A stretch of 64,000 bases of DNA from Gammaproteobacteria bacterium. GTDB taxonomy: Bacteria > Pseudomonadota > Gammaproteobacteria > Berkiellales > Berkiellaceae. Where the stretch lies: positions 1 to 64,000 of the forward strand of contig JACPOY010000016.1 in assembly GCA_016191245.1 (NCBI GenBank), written 5' to 3'. Made by a program: the position numbers and the translations under genes. The notes under the pieces were generated by a model. That model made no database searches. It saw only the letters and a program-made list of their open reading frames with translations, and was not told where the DNA came from. Numbering within the stretch: position 1 is the first letter of the stretch; every line of letters begins with the position of its first letter. Below are positions 9,269 to 18,964 of this stretch, piece by piece.

Positions 9269-9778
9269 ATGGCAGCTCCTTTAAAAATACTCCAGTATCC
9301 CCACAAAGCGCTTCGGGAACCAACCCATCAAGTAACCGATTTCAATGATGCGTTGCGACAACATGTTCAACAAATGTTAAGCTTAATGTATGAAGACCAA
9401 GCTGTTGGGTTAGCTTCAACACAAGTAGGTTTAACTTATCGATTATTTGTAGTGGATGTTTCCCCTCAACAAAATCAACCAGAATGCTTTATCAATCCTG
9501 AAATAATAGAATCTTGCGGCACCAAGCTTTACGAAGAAGGGTGTGCATCTTTTCCTGGGTTGTATGCAAAAGTATTGCGTGCAGACACAATCACTGTGCA
9601 ATATTATGATGAGTTTGGCGAGAAGAAAACGCAAAAAGCAAATGGGTTGGCCGCCAATTGTATTCAACATGAATTAGATCATGTTAATGGTATTCTATTT
9701 ATAGATAGATTATCCAAACTCAAAAAAATGATGATGTTAAAAAAGTATGAAAAACTAAACAGAGTAACAGACGAATGA
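9269..9778 (+). CDS. def: Peptide deformylase
   Basis: Removes the N-formyl group from nascent proteins; metal-dependent. Starting at ATG 9269 (AAGGAAA 10 bases upstream) the protein has 169 residues, as in E. coli. An in-frame ATG 120 bases earlier would add a non-homologous hydrophobic leader and is rejected. Motif 1 is AVGLASTQVG (45-54), motif 2 is EEGCASFPG (89-97, metal ligand Cys92) and motif 3 is QHELDH (His134, Glu135, His138). Motif 2 differs from the usual EGCLSVPG, but the ligands are all kept. A TATACT -10-like hexamer lies at 9231. def, fmt, rsmB and trkA overlap or nearly touch and form one operon. Confidence 0.97.
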   Translation: MAAPLKILQYPHKALREPTHQVTDFNDALRQHVQQMLSLMYEDQAVGLASTQVGLTYRLFVVDVSPQQNQPECFINPEIIESCGTKLYEEGCASFPGLYAKVLRADTITVQYYDEFGEKKTQKANGLAANCIQHELDHVNGILFIDRLSKLKKMMMLKKYEKLNRVTDE

Positions 9779-10713
9779 AAATCGCTTTTGCTGGGACGCC
9801 GCTATTTGCACAAATTCAACTTCAGGCACTTATTAACGCAAAACATGACGTTGTTGCTGTTTATACTCAGCCAGATAAGCCTGCCGGCCGTGGCCAGCAT
9901 ATGCATGCAAGCCCAGTCAAAGCATTAGCGCTACAACATCAGATCCCTGTTGAACAGCCTACAAGTTTAAAAACCTTCGATGCGCAAGCAACCTTGGCAG
10001 GTTACAAAGCAGATGTCATGATAGTAGCGGCTTATGGTTTATTATTACCTAAGGCCATTTTAGAGTTGCCGCAATGGGGATGCATTAATGTCCATGCTTC
10101 TTTATTGCCCCGTTGGCGCGGCGCCTCCCCTATTCAACAAGCTATCCTTTCTGGAGATCTGCAAACAGGGATCACGTTAATGCGCATGGATGTTGGTTTA
10201 GATACGGGGGATATTTTAGCGCAAAAGGCATGTGCCATTACCCCAGTAGAAACAACTGGCAGCTTGCATGACAAATTGGCAGTGCTTGGTGCTGAATTTT
10301 TGGTGGAACGATTAAATGACATAACGAAATCCCCACAACCCATTGCTCAAGATCCTCAAAAAGTAACGCATGCAAGCAAGATTACCAAAGAACAAGCCTT
10401 AATTGATTGGTTTACCCCCGGTGAAGAAATTGAGCGCAAAATTCGCGCTTTTAATCCTTGGCCTATTGCCTATACCATGATTGATTCGCAAATATTACGA
10501 ATTTGGCAAGCGCAACTCATTCAAGTTGGCGACTTCCATCATTTCCCTCCTGGCCAAATTATTGATCATGCACCAACAGGATTAGTTGTGACCACAAAAA
10601 GCTATCCTTTATTACTCACGATAGGACAACTCCCCGGGAAAAAGCCTATGCCCTTGCATGAGATAATAAACGGTCATCATGATCTATTTGCTGTGGGTAA
10701 AAAATTGGGATAA
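9775..10713 (+). CDS. fmt: Methionyl-tRNA formyltransferase
   Basis: Fmt formylates Met-tRNAfMet with 10-formyl-THF to prime initiation; Def removes the group later. The 312-residue protein (E. coli 315) has the catalytic Asn105 and His107 in NVHASLLPRWRG and Asp143 in GLDTGD. A C-terminal OB-like domain follows (about 205-312). The start codon overlaps the def stop (ATGA), which indicates translational coupling. Confidence 0.98.
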   Translation: MKIAFAGTPLFAQIQLQALINAKHDVVAVYTQPDKPAGRGQHMHASPVKALALQHQIPVEQPTSLKTFDAQATLAGYKADVMIVAAYGLLLPKAILELPQWGCINVHASLLPRWRGASPIQQAILSGDLQTGITLMRMDVGLDTGDILAQKACAITPVETTGSLHDKLAVLGAEFLVERLNDITKSPQPIAQDPQKVTHASKITKEQALIDWFTPGEEIERKIRAFNPWPIAYTMIDSQILRIWQAQLIQVGDFHHFPPGQIIDHAPTGLVVTTKSYPLLLTIGQLPGKKPMPLHEIINGHHDLFAVGKKLG

Positions 10714-10718
10714 ACATT

Positions 10719-12029
10719 TTGAAAACAGCAGTAAAAACCCTTAATACTCGAGCGGTGGCTTGTAAAATTCTTGAAAAAGTAGTGGGGGAAGGTAAATCCT
10801 TTCACCCTCAATTGATCAGTGCTGATTATCCGGAACTCACAGCACGTGATATCGCTTTTGTTTCTCATTTATGCTTTGGTGTATTACGTTATTACCAACG
10901 CATTGAAGCAGGGTTAAAATCTTTATTAAAACAAGAACTCAAAGCCAAAGATCTCGATGTAAAAATATTATTAATTTTAGGTTTATATCAACTATTTTAC
11001 AGCGACACCGCACATTATGCTTGTATGAATGAGACCGTCGAAGCCGTCAAGCAAATTAAAAAACCTTGGGCGCAAGGATTAGTGAATGGTGTTTTGCGAA
11101 ATGCACAACGAATGGGTGAAAATATCAATCCCAATTCTCTGATAGAGCAAAGTGCTCTTCCTAAATGGTTGGCTAAAAAACTACAACAAGCTTGGCCAGA
11201 ACATTTTGATAGCATTGTTAAAGCCAATGTAGAACATCCTCCTTTTGTGCTGCGAGTCAATTCGGCAAAATTAACTAAAGATATGTATCTTGAAAAATTA
11301 AAAGAACAACACTTAGAAGCTGAAAGTTTAGCATTTTGCCCAGAAGGTATCCTTGTAAAAAATGCAATAACGGTAGGTGCTTTGCCAGGCTTTCATGAAG
11401 GTCTGGTCAGTGTACAAGATGGTGCGGCTCAACTTGCAGCCTCGCTGCTTGATGTGAAGCCCCGAATGCGCGTGCTAGATGCATGCGCAGCCCCTGGAGG
11501 CAAAACGGCTCATCTTTTGGAAATGCATAGCGATATTGATTTATTTGCTTTGGAAAAAGATGCATCTCGAGCAATACGCTTTAACCAAACCATGCAACGA
11601 TTGGGGTTTTCTCATCAAGTACAATGCGCCGATGCAACCCAGGTGCAGACATGGTGGGATGGACAAAGCTATGACAGAATTTTAATTGATGCCCCCTGCT
11701 CTGCGACTGGGATCATCAGACGTCATCCTGATATTAAACTCCACCGTCAACCTCAAGATATTTTATTGTTAGCAGAACAACAAAAAGTTCTTCTTGAGAA
11801 ATTGTGGCCGTTACTCAAACCCAATGGCATACTGTTATATGTCACTTGCTCTGTGTTGCCACAAGAAAATGTGGAGCAGATGGCACTGTTTTTACAAAAT
11901 CATATGGATGCCAAGGAGCTCCCCTTGCTTGAAGCCTGGGGTTTGACTCAAGAAATCGGGCGGCAAATACTACCAGGACAACATTACATGGACGGTTTTT
12001 ATTACGCACGGCTAGTAAAGCAAGGATGA
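10719..12029 (+). CDS. rsmB: 16S rRNA m5C967 methyltransferase
   Basis: RsmB methylates C967 of 16S rRNA. The N-terminal NusB-like RNA-binding domain (about 1-145) is followed by a Rossmann methyltransferase domain. SAM motif I is DACAAPGGK (254-262), and the two cysteines of this enzyme class are seen in DAPCSATG (Cys327) and [10 protein letters not shown] (Cys377). The protein has 436 residues (E. coli 429). The only sensible start in frame is TTG, five bases after fmt, without a clear ribosome site, so reinitiation from fmt is likely. Confidence 0.96.
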   Translation: MKTAVKTLNTRAVACKILEKVVGEGKSFHPQLISADYPELTARDIAFVSHLCFGVLRYYQRIEAGLKSLLKQELKAKDLDVKILLILGLYQLFYSDTAHYACMNETVEAVKQIKKPWAQGLVNGVLRNAQRMGENINPNSLIEQSALPKWLAKKLQQAWPEHFDSIVKANVEHPPFVLRVNSAKLTKDMYLEKLKEQHLEAESLAFCPEGILVKNAITVGALPGFHEGLVSVQDGAAQLAASLLDVKPRMRVLDACAAPGGKTAHLLEMHSDIDLFALEKDASRAIRFNQTMQRLGFSHQVQCADATQVQTWWDGQSYDRILIDAPCSATGIIRRHPDIKLHRQPQDILLLAEQQKVLLEKLWPLLKPNGILLYVTCSVLPQENVEQMALFLQNHMDAKELPLLEAWGLTQEIGRQILPGQHYMDGFYYARLVKQG

Positions 12030-13396
12030 AAATCATCATTTTGGGCGCCGGCCAAGTCGGCGGAACCTTAGCAGAGCATTTAAGTATCGATAATGACGTC
12101 ACTGTTGTCGACATCAATCCCGATCGCCTAACGGATTTACAAGAACGGTTAGATATTCGAACCGTATGTGGCCCTGCTTCTTACCCTAATATTTTGCTCA
12201 ATGCTGGCGCAGAAGATGCTGATCTCCTTATTGCCGTCACCAATTCTGATGAATCCAATATGATTGCTTGCCAAGTTGCTTATAACTTGTTTAGAACCCC
12301 AACAAAAATTGCACGGGTTCGCGCAACGCAATATGTTGCCTTTGGTGAGCTTTTTGGTAACGATGCGCTTGCGGTGGATATGCTCATCAGTCCTGAACAT
12401 TTGGTGATGCAGCATATCAAGCGTCTCATTGAACATCCTGATGCATTACAAGTTGTTAATTTTGCTCAAGGCAAAGTACAACTTGCTGCTGTGCGTGCCT
12501 TTTATGGTGGTCCCCTTGTTGGACATGCATTGGGTGATATGAAAAAACATATGCCAAATGTTGATACCAAAATTGTTGCTATCTTTCGTCGTAACAAGCC
12601 TATCATTCCCACCGATGATACTATCATTGAACCTGATGATGAGGTTTTTTTCCTTGCTACGCCTTCTAATATCGACGCGGTAATGAGTGAATTACGCCAA
12701 CTTGATCAACCTTATAAAAGGGTGATTATTGCCGGTGGTGGCAATATCGGATCCAAACTTGCTGAAGCTTTGGAAAATCAGTTTCATGTCAAAGTTATCG
12801 AACAATCTCAAGCACGCGCTCAAATTTTAGCGGCCGAATTAAACAATACTGTTGTCTTACAGGGTGATGCTGCAGATAGAGAATTGCTCTTGGATGAAAA
12901 TATTCAAGAAACCGACGTATTCTGCGCGGTCACCAACCATGATGAAGCTAATATTATGTCTTCGATTTTGGCTAAGCGTTTAGGTGCGCATAAAGTAATG
13001 GCATTGATCAATCGTTCGGCATATGTCGACGTCATAGAAGGGGGCGACATTGATATCGCTATTTCCCCCCAACAAGCAACTATCGGCAGTTTATTGACCC
13101 ATGTTCGTCGAGGTGATGTTGTCAACGTCCATTCCTTGCGTCGAGGTGTCGCCGAAGCTATTGAAGCCATAGCACATGGGGACAAAAAATCATCTTCGGT
13201 TATCGGACGAAAAATTAGTGAGATTAAATTACCTGCCGGCACAACAATTGGCGCCATCGTCAGACAAGATCAAGTCATCATTGCAAATGATGAATGTGAA
13301 ATTGCACCTGAAGATCATGTCATCTTATTTGTTATTGACAAAACACAAATAGCACAAGTTGAGCGTTTGTTCCAAGTGGGGATAACATTTATCTAA
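12026..13396 (+). CDS. trkA: Trk potassium uptake regulator TrkA
   Basis: TrkA is the peripheral NAD(H)-binding subunit of the Trk K+ uptake system. The 456-residue protein has two tandem RCK units. The first begins with GAGQVGG (residues 7-13) and the second with GGGNIG near residue 235, and each is followed by a TrkA-C domain. Length matches E. coli TrkA (458). It overlaps rsmB by four bases and is followed by trkH after four bases, so receptor and channel are co-expressed. Confidence 0.98.
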   Translation: MKIIILGAGQVGGTLAEHLSIDNDVTVVDINPDRLTDLQERLDIRTVCGPASYPNILLNAGAEDADLLIAVTNSDESNMIACQVAYNLFRTPTKIARVRATQYVAFGELFGNDALAVDMLISPEHLVMQHIKRLIEHPDALQVVNFAQGKVQLAAVRAFYGGPLVGHALGDMKKHMPNVDTKIVAIFRRNKPIIPTDDTIIEPDDEVFFLATPSNIDAVMSELRQLDQPYKRVIIAGGGNIGSKLAEALENQFHVKVIEQSQARAQILAAELNNTVVLQGDAADRELLLDENIQETDVFCAVTNHDEANIMSSILAKRLGAHKVMALINRSAYVDVIEGGDIDIAISPQQATIGSLLTHVRRGDVVNVHSLRRGVAEAIEAIAHGDKKSSSVIGRKISEIKLPAGTTIGAIVRQDQVIIANDECEIAPEDHVILFVIDKTQIAQVERLFQVGITFI

Positions 13397-13400
13397 TTTT

Positions 13401-14849
13401 ATGCAAATCAAAACCACGTCACGCATCTTAGGTCTTTTGCTCATGATATTGAGCTTAACATTTATCCCTCCAGTGATGGTTGAGCAATGGTATCAAGATG
13501 GATCGATCTTACCCTTTATGCTTCCCTTTGCTTTTACTTTAGGTGTTGGGTTTATCTTTTGGTTTCTTGCAAGACATTATAAACACCCCTTACGTACACA
13601 TGATGGTTTTTTAATTGTTGTGTTGTTTTGGGTAACAGCCTGTTTCGTCGGATCGCTGCCGCTAACGCTGGCCTTTTTTCCAAAGCTTTCATTTACTGAC
13701 GCCTTCTTTGAATCGGTTTCGGGTATCACTACCACAGGATCTACTATCTTGGCCGATTTAGATGGTTTGCCACACTCGATTTTATATTATCGCCAACAGC
13801 TACAATTTTTAGGTGGGATAAGCATTATTTTGCTGGCCGTTGCCATCATCCCCACCCTTGGTATTGGTGGTATGCAGTTGTTTCGCACTGAAATCTCAGG
13901 TCCTGTGAAAGATGACAAATTAACGCCTCGCATCACCCAAACAGCAAAAGCCATATGGATTATCTATCTTAGCATGACCGTTGCTTGTGCTTTTTTTTAC
14001 TGGCTTGCTGGCATGTCTTGTTTTGATGCCATCTCACATAGTTTCAGTACCGTTTCAACCGGCGGATTTTCTACTCATGATGCCAGTATTGGTTTTTATC
14101 ATAGTTTATATGTCAAATTGGTTGCTATTATCTTTATGTTTTTGGGCGCCATTAGTTTCAATTTGCATTTTTTAGTTTTCAAACGTAAAAAACTTTCCGT
14201 TTACTTTCAAGATCCAGAGTTAAGTTTTTTTGTTCGCTTACTCTTAACCAGCGCCGTCATCATTTTAATGGCTTTGGTTTTTTATGGTCATCAAAAGCAT
14301 TCTCCAGTGCTTGCCGTTGACGCTTTTTTTGAAATCAGCTCGCTTTTGACAACGACAGGGTTTTGGACCACCAACATCCCTTTTCCTGGTTTTATTCCGA
14401 TGATGTTACTTTTTCTTGGCGTAGTGGGTGGCTGCTCAGGTTCAACCTCTGGCGGGTTAAAAGCAGTCAGAGTCTTGTTGTTGCAAAAACAAGGGACCCG
14501 AGAAATTCGACGTCTCATTCACCCCCATGGTCAATATGTAGTAAAACTGGGCAACAACCCCATCGGCACACGAGTCATTGAAGCGATATGGGGATTTTTT
14601 GCTATTTATTTTGTTGTATTTATCGTCTTATTATTAATGTTATTGGCCGTCGAAGAAGACTTTTATTCTATCGTCACTGCACTCATGGCAACCTTATCCA
14701 ATACAGGTCGAGGCTTAGGACAGGTTGCAAGTGACTTCTCTTCCTTGTCTAATTATGCCAAATGGATATTAAGCTTTGCGATGGTGGCGGGCCGCCTTGA
14801 AATTTTCACTATCTTGGTGCTCTTGTCTCCTACTTTTTGGCGCCGTTAA
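13401..14849 (+). CDS. trkH: Trk potassium uptake channel TrkH
   Basis: TrkH is the K+-conducting membrane subunit that works with TrkA. The 482-residue protein has repeated M1-P-M2 units. Selectivity-filter-like stretches are visible in ESVSGITTTGST, FSTVSTGGFST, SLLTTTGFWTT and ATLSNTGRGLG, each with the conserved glycine. It also has the GGCSGSTSGG block. It ends the def-fmt-rsmB-trkA-trkH run, and no clear intrinsic terminator follows. Confidence 0.98.
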   Translation: MQIKTTSRILGLLLMILSLTFIPPVMVEQWYQDGSILPFMLPFAFTLGVGFIFWFLARHYKHPLRTHDGFLIVVLFWVTACFVGSLPLTLAFFPKLSFTDAFFESVSGITTTGSTILADLDGLPHSILYYRQQLQFLGGISIILLAVAIIPTLGIGGMQLFRTEISGPVKDDKLTPRITQTAKAIWIIYLSMTVACAFFYWLAGMSCFDAISHSFSTVSTGGFSTHDASIGFYHSLYVKLVAIIFMFLGAISFNLHFLVFKRKKLSVYFQDPELSFFVRLLLTSAVIILMALVFYGHQKHSPVLAVDAFFEISSLLTTTGFWTTNIPFPGFIPMMLLFLGVVGGCSGSTSGGLKAVRVLLLQKQGTREIRRLIHPHGQYVVKLGNNPIGTRVIEAIWGFFAIYFVVFIVLLLMLLAVEEDFYSIVTALMATLSNTGRGLGQVASDFSSLSNYAKWILSFAMVAGRLEIFTILVLLSPTFWRR

Positions 14850-14915
14850 ATATCGCGTCTTATCAGAGCAATGCCTGCGTTGGTCTTTACCAAGTCCAAT
14901 CTTTGAAGTTTATGC

Positions 14916-14944
14916 TTGACACAGCTCGCTGGGTGGCATATTTT
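14916..14944 (+). promoter_or_regulatory. Candidate sigma70 promoter upstream of amino-acid permease gene
   Basis: A perfect -35 TTGACA (14916-14921), a 17-bp spacer and a -10 TATTTT (14939-14944) lie in the 253-base gap after trkH. The start of the permease gene is about 150 bases downstream. The gap also holds a CTCCCTAGGGAG palindrome near 15018. No gene is seen in the gap. Confidence 0.5.
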
Positions 14945-15102
14945 TGAGAGAGTTTCATAAGGCCTAACTAAAATGCTTTACATACAACATTCTTGCAGCT
15001 CGCCCAAACGAAAGTCTCCCTAGGGAGCACTATCACTCATACTTAATTCCATACGTTTTTTAGCTTTTTTTGCTTTAATTTCAGATATTTTGGGAGCGTG
15101 AG

Positions 15103-16419
15103 ATGTCTTCAAAAATCGGTTTTTGGTCCGTTTTTGCGCTTGTCACAGGCAGTCAAATTGGCTCTGGCGTGCTTATGCTGCCGGCAAATTTGGCCCCTTA
15201 TGGCACGTTCAGTTTGATTGGCTGGCTTATCGCAGGCCTTGGCGCGGTAATGCTGGCTTTAGTTTTTGCTAACCTTTGCTCGCGTTTTCCACAAACGGGC
15301 GGGCCGCACGTTTACGTCAAGCAAACTTTTGGGATGAGCGCCGCCTATTTCACCGGCTGGACTTATTGGATTATTTCTTGGGTGAGCACACCGGTGGTGA
15401 TTACCGCAAGCATAGGCTACTTAACACCGCTCTTAGGTGACACGACCCCTTTGTTTCGCCTTGTATTAGAAATAGCGTTACTATTTATTATTACTGCAAT
15501 CAATTTAAGAGGCGTAAATACTGCAGGTCGTGCAGAATTTTTGCTCACCTTGCTTAAAATTATTCCCTTATTGGTGGTGCCTATTGCTGCACTTTTTATT
15601 TTTGATATCAAGAATTTTAATCTCACCCCACAAGTTGCTTCTCAAGGAATATCTGTTTCTTTGTGTCATGTTGTCTTATTAACCTTGTGGGGTTTTATTG
15701 GATTAGAATCAGCAACCGCGCCTGCCGGTAGCGTAAAAAATCCTTCCAAAACTATCCCTCGCGCCATTGTTCTTGGCACTATTTGTGTAGCCTTACTTTA
15801 TTTTGTCAATAGTTTAGGAATCATGGGGGCGATGCCAGGCGAACAATTGATGACCTCAAAAGCACCCTATGCAGATACCGCTCGTGTTTTATTTGCCGGT
15901 AATTGGCATTTGATCGTGTCATTGGTGGCAGCGATTGTTTGTATTGGCACCTTGAATGCATGGATGTTAGCAAGTGGTCAAATTGCACTCGGTGTTGCGA
16001 TGGATGGCTTAATGCCGCGATTTCTTGCGAAAACAAATCGTCAAGGGGCGCCTGCCACTGCCTTGTTAATAAGTTGCGCTGGTATTGTTCCTTTACTTGT
16101 TTTAACCATGAATGAAAATTTGGCGCAGCAGATCAATACTATTATTGATTTTTCAGTTACTGCCTTTTTGTTTGTGTATATGATTTGCACACTAGCTCTT
16201 GTAAAACTTTTGTGTAAACAAAAGGGAACCTTCTTTCAGTGGATGTATGCGCTCGGCGCGTTAAGCTTTTGTGGCTGGGTGATTTGGGCAACACCTGTTA
16301 AAACGCTACTGATTGCAAGCCTTTTTGTTATCAGCGGTGTACCGTTTTATCTATATCAACGCTTTAAGAAAAATGAAAATGCGACGATGGATGATGTTGC
16401 ATTAGAAGGGGCAGCATAG
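15103..16419 (+). CDS. APC-family amino-acid permease/antiporter (AdiC/PotE-like)
   Basis: The 438-residue protein is an integral membrane protein with about 12 hydrophobic helices. It opens with the APC-superfamily signature: VTGSQIGSGVLMLPANLAPYG contains the GSG(V/I)LxLP helix-break motif. The E-S-A block in helix 6 (GFIGLESATAPAG, near residue 200) and the family's KNPSKTIPRAI loop follow. It most resembles arginine:agmatine or basic amino-acid/polyamine exchangers (AdiC, PotE), but substrate cannot be read from sequence. The ATG has GGGAGC upstream. Such carriers are frequent in intracellular Legionellales, which live on host amino acids. It stands alone. Confidence 0.88.
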   Translation: MSSKIGFWSVFALVTGSQIGSGVLMLPANLAPYGTFSLIGWLIAGLGAVMLALVFANLCSRFPQTGGPHVYVKQTFGMSAAYFTGWTYWIISWVSTPVVITASIGYLTPLLGDTTPLFRLVLEIALLFIITAINLRGVNTAGRAEFLLTLLKIIPLLVVPIAALFIFDIKNFNLTPQVASQGISVSLCHVVLLTLWGFIGLESATAPAGSVKNPSKTIPRAIVLGTICVALLYFVNSLGIMGAMPGEQLMTSKAPYADTARVLFAGNWHLIVSLVAAIVCIGTLNAWMLASGQIALGVAMDGLMPRFLAKTNRQGAPATALLISCAGIVPLLVLTMNENLAQQINTIIDFSVTAFLFVYMICTLALVKLLCKQKGTFFQWMYALGALSFCGWVIWATPVKTLLIASLFVISGVPFYLYQRFKKNENATMDDVALEGAA

Positions 16420-16525
16420 CACTTCTTATGTCCAGGCGGACAACAACATCCGCTTGGGTGTCATTTGATTTATGTCGTGATTTTTTATACACTTGCCGGT
16501 TTTCAGCAAACAAAAAAGAATAACC

Positions 16526-17890
16526 ATGCCAAGAAGACAATCTGCCGTTAACGCACAACAACAATTAGATGCTTTATTTTCAGCTCTTTTTAATCAAGAT
16601 GGTAACTTTCATAAGCCAACCAAAACTAAATTATTAGCATTCTTAAAAAAAACTTCGCTTACGGATGTTGATTTAAACACGATCCTCATGGTTGGACCGC
16701 AACAAGGTAATAGCTATTTTTATATTATTGCTAAGTTTTTTCCTGATTTATTAGAAAAAATCTTTGTAAAAAGTACGCCTGATGAAATTAAAAAACTAGA
16801 CTTTAACTCTAAGGCAGTGGGCGAAGAAAAAGGAAAAACGCCTTTTCTCATTATCACGCAATCTGCAGCAACAGGTCAGCCTAAGCCTTTAAAAATAACG
16901 CTCGATACATTTGATACCCAAGATGATGCAGCTACACTGCACTATCATGCGACCATCGAAAGTGGGGCCGAAGCAGGATTAACGCCTTTTTGGTTTATTT
17001 GTCTTGCCGCGCAAAACGGCCGAGAGTTCTTTTTAGAAAAAGTATTAGCAAACTCAAGCAAACTTGATTTGATTGCACTCATGAGCGCTAAATCTCTTAC
17101 AGGCACCTTACAAGGTAAAACACCAAGCGATATCCTAAATGGTATGCTATTGCATACTAATATTAAATTAAGGATTAGTTTGCAAGTCGCTAAGATTCTA
17201 TTCACAAGACTTGAAGAATTGGGTAATGAAATAGGATCTGAAGCTTTTAGAAAAACAAAAATCAAATTATTAGATCATTTAACAAACACCACACAATTAG
17301 CCGAATATGCGCAAGAAGAAGGGATGCTAGAGGCGATGGCTCTGCTTGCACAATTTTACGCAAGTATTGGTGATTTAGACAATTTTAAATCAACGGTGAG
17401 CAAAATCTCAAAAACCTCACCACTTTATGAGGACTTCCATTTCATCGTTGCCAATGAATTAATGAACAATGGATTAGTGTATTCAGAATATTATGATGAA
17501 ACTGATAGATCTCAAATGAGTGAAGAACAAAAAACAAAATATGTCGCAAAAAAACGCAAAGAGGTTTTGTTTACTGCTTTAGAGCATGCCTTAAAAATTA
17601 AAGATGACAGAGGTCCTTTTCTTCGTAAAGCCATTGGATTTAATTATGTTTATCAAGGCAAAAAAGTCCCTGCTGTCGCAGTGAACGATCAGATCGTAGG
17701 GCAAGCTTATGATCCATTTTTAGATTGTTACCAAGGAGATTATCGTACTTGCTTATTTGGTTTAAAGGCACTGCGCCATCGTGTTAAAGATGAGGAAAAA
17801 AACAAAAAAGCACTGGCAGACAAAGATCAGCAAATTCAAATTTTGCAAGATGCTTTGGCTAGCGGTCGTACTGCCTCAAATAAAGCTTAG
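16526..17890 (+). CDS. Orphan protein with degenerate ankyrin/TPR-like helical repeats
   Basis: No family was recognised. From ATG 16526 the protein has 454 residues; an in-frame TTG 11 codons upstream lacks a ribosome site. The first 230 residues contain helix-pair units with TPF motifs (GKTPFLIITQSA, GLTPFWFICLAAQNG) reminiscent of diverged ankyrin repeats. The next 130 (about 255-385) look TPR-like (EAMALLAQFYASIGDLDNF). The C-terminus (about 415-454) is a charged heptad-rich stretch that may be a short coiled coil. There is no signal peptide or membrane segment. Helical-repeat orphan proteins of this kind are typical of secreted effectors in Legionellales, but nothing here proves secretion. 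Confidence 0.7.
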   Translation: MPRRQSAVNAQQQLDALFSALFNQDGNFHKPTKTKLLAFLKKTSLTDVDLNTILMVGPQQGNSYFYIIAKFFPDLLEKIFVKSTPDEIKKLDFNSKAVGEEKGKTPFLIITQSAATGQPKPLKITLDTFDTQDDAATLHYHATIESGAEAGLTPFWFICLAAQNGREFFLEKVLANSSKLDLIALMSAKSLTGTLQGKTPSDILNGMLLHTNIKLRISLQVAKILFTRLEELGNEIGSEAFRKTKIKLLDHLTNTTQLAEYAQEEGMLEAMALLAQFYASIGDLDNFKSTVSKISKTSPLYEDFHFIVANELMNNGLVYSEYYDETDRSQMSEEQKTKYVAKKRKEVLFTALEHALKIKDDRGPFLRKAIGFNYVYQGKKVPAVAVNDQIVGQAYDPFLDCYQGDYRTCLFGLKALRHRVKDEEKNKKALADKDQQIQILQDALASGRTASNKA

Positions 17891-17900
17891 TAAATTCAAA

Positions 17901-17944
17901 CTCATCTCACCCCAACCCTCTCTCCTTGTGGGAGAGGGTGGAAG
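17901..17944 (-). repeat. REP-like GC-rich palindromic repeat, copy 2
   Basis: It lies just downstream of the preceding stop codon and contains CCCTCTCTCCTTGTGGGAGA with a CTCACCCCAA tail on its left, so it is inverted relative to copies 3-5. The arms pair as CCCTCTC/GAGAGGG and could act as a 3'-end hairpin. Confidence 0.75.
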
Positions 17945-18049
17945 TTTATAAACTAACATACAAGATTTCTTTCTCCGGTTTCTGTCTAAAAGCCCCCAGT
18001 GTATACTAGTAGCCCGACCTGATTAGCAACATGGGAATGGCAACGATTA

Positions 18050-18955
18050 ATGGCTGGCGAAATCATCAAACCTTATACTTTTTCCGAAATCATTCAAGCG
18101 CTTCACCAATTTTGGGCCAAGCAAGGTTGCATCATATTGCAACCACTTGATATGGAAGTTGGTGCTGGTACGTTTCATCCAGCATCTTATTTGCGAGCAA
18201 TTGGTCCTGAGCCTTGGTATGCAGCTCATGTGCAGCCCTCAAGACGTCCAACAGATGGTCGTTACGGCGATAATCCAAATCGTACTCAACTGTTCCATCA
18301 ATATCAGGTGGTATTAAAACCCTCTCCTTTGAATATCCAAGAATTATATCTGGATTCATTGCGTGCTATTGGTATTAACCCTTTAGAAAATGATATTCGT
18401 TTTGTCGAAGATAATTGGGAATCCCCTACTTTGGGTGCCTGGGGATTAGGGTGGGAAGTTTGGTTAAATGGAATGGAAGCCACTCAATTTACCTACTTTC
18501 AGCAAGCTGGTGGATTAGAGTGTAAACCTGTTACAGGGGAACTGGCTTATGGGCTTGAGCGCTTATGCATGCATATACAAAACAAAAATAGCATGTTTGA
18601 AATTTTATGGGCAAAAACCCCCAATGGAAACGTGACTTACGGTGATGTGTTTCATCAAAATGAAGTTGAAATGTCGACCTATAATTTTGAACTTGCCAAT
18701 ACCCAAATGTTGTTTACACATTTCGATGATTATGAAAGAGAATGTCAACGATTATTAGAAGCAAATCTAGCACTTCCTGCTTATGAATTGGTACTCAAAG
18801 CATCGCATACATTTAATATGCTAGATGCCAGAAGCGCTATCGCCGTGACCGAAAGACAACGGTATATCCTGCGTGTTCGGGCATTGGCGCGCGATGTTGC
18901 ACAAATTTTCTATGCTTCCCGTGAAAAACTCGGGTTTCCCCTTTGCAAAAAATAA
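18050..18955 (+). CDS. glyQ: Glycyl-tRNA synthetase alpha subunit
   Basis: GlyQ is the catalytic class II subunit of the bacterial alpha2beta2 glycyl-tRNA synthetase. The 301-residue protein shows the [20 protein letters not shown] block, the [15 protein letters not shown] motif 2 region and the [11 protein letters not shown] motif. Length equals that of E. coli GlyQ within a few residues. A TATACT -10-like hexamer at 18002 may belong to its promoter, though no good -35 is spaced to it. glyS follows after nine bases. Confidence 0.98.
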   Translation: MAGEIIKPYTFSEIIQALHQFWAKQGCIILQPLDMEVGAGTFHPASYLRAIGPEPWYAAHVQPSRRPTDGRYGDNPNRTQLFHQYQVVLKPSPLNIQELYLDSLRAIGINPLENDIRFVEDNWESPTLGAWGLGWEVWLNGMEATQFTYFQQAGGLECKPVTGELAYGLERLCMHIQNKNSMFEILWAKTPNGNVTYGDVFHQNEVEMSTYNFELANTQMLFTHFDDYERECQRLLEANLALPAYELVLKASHTFNMLDARSAIAVTERQRYILRVRALARDVAQIFYASREKLGFPLCKK

Positions 18956-18964
18956 GAGCATGCT

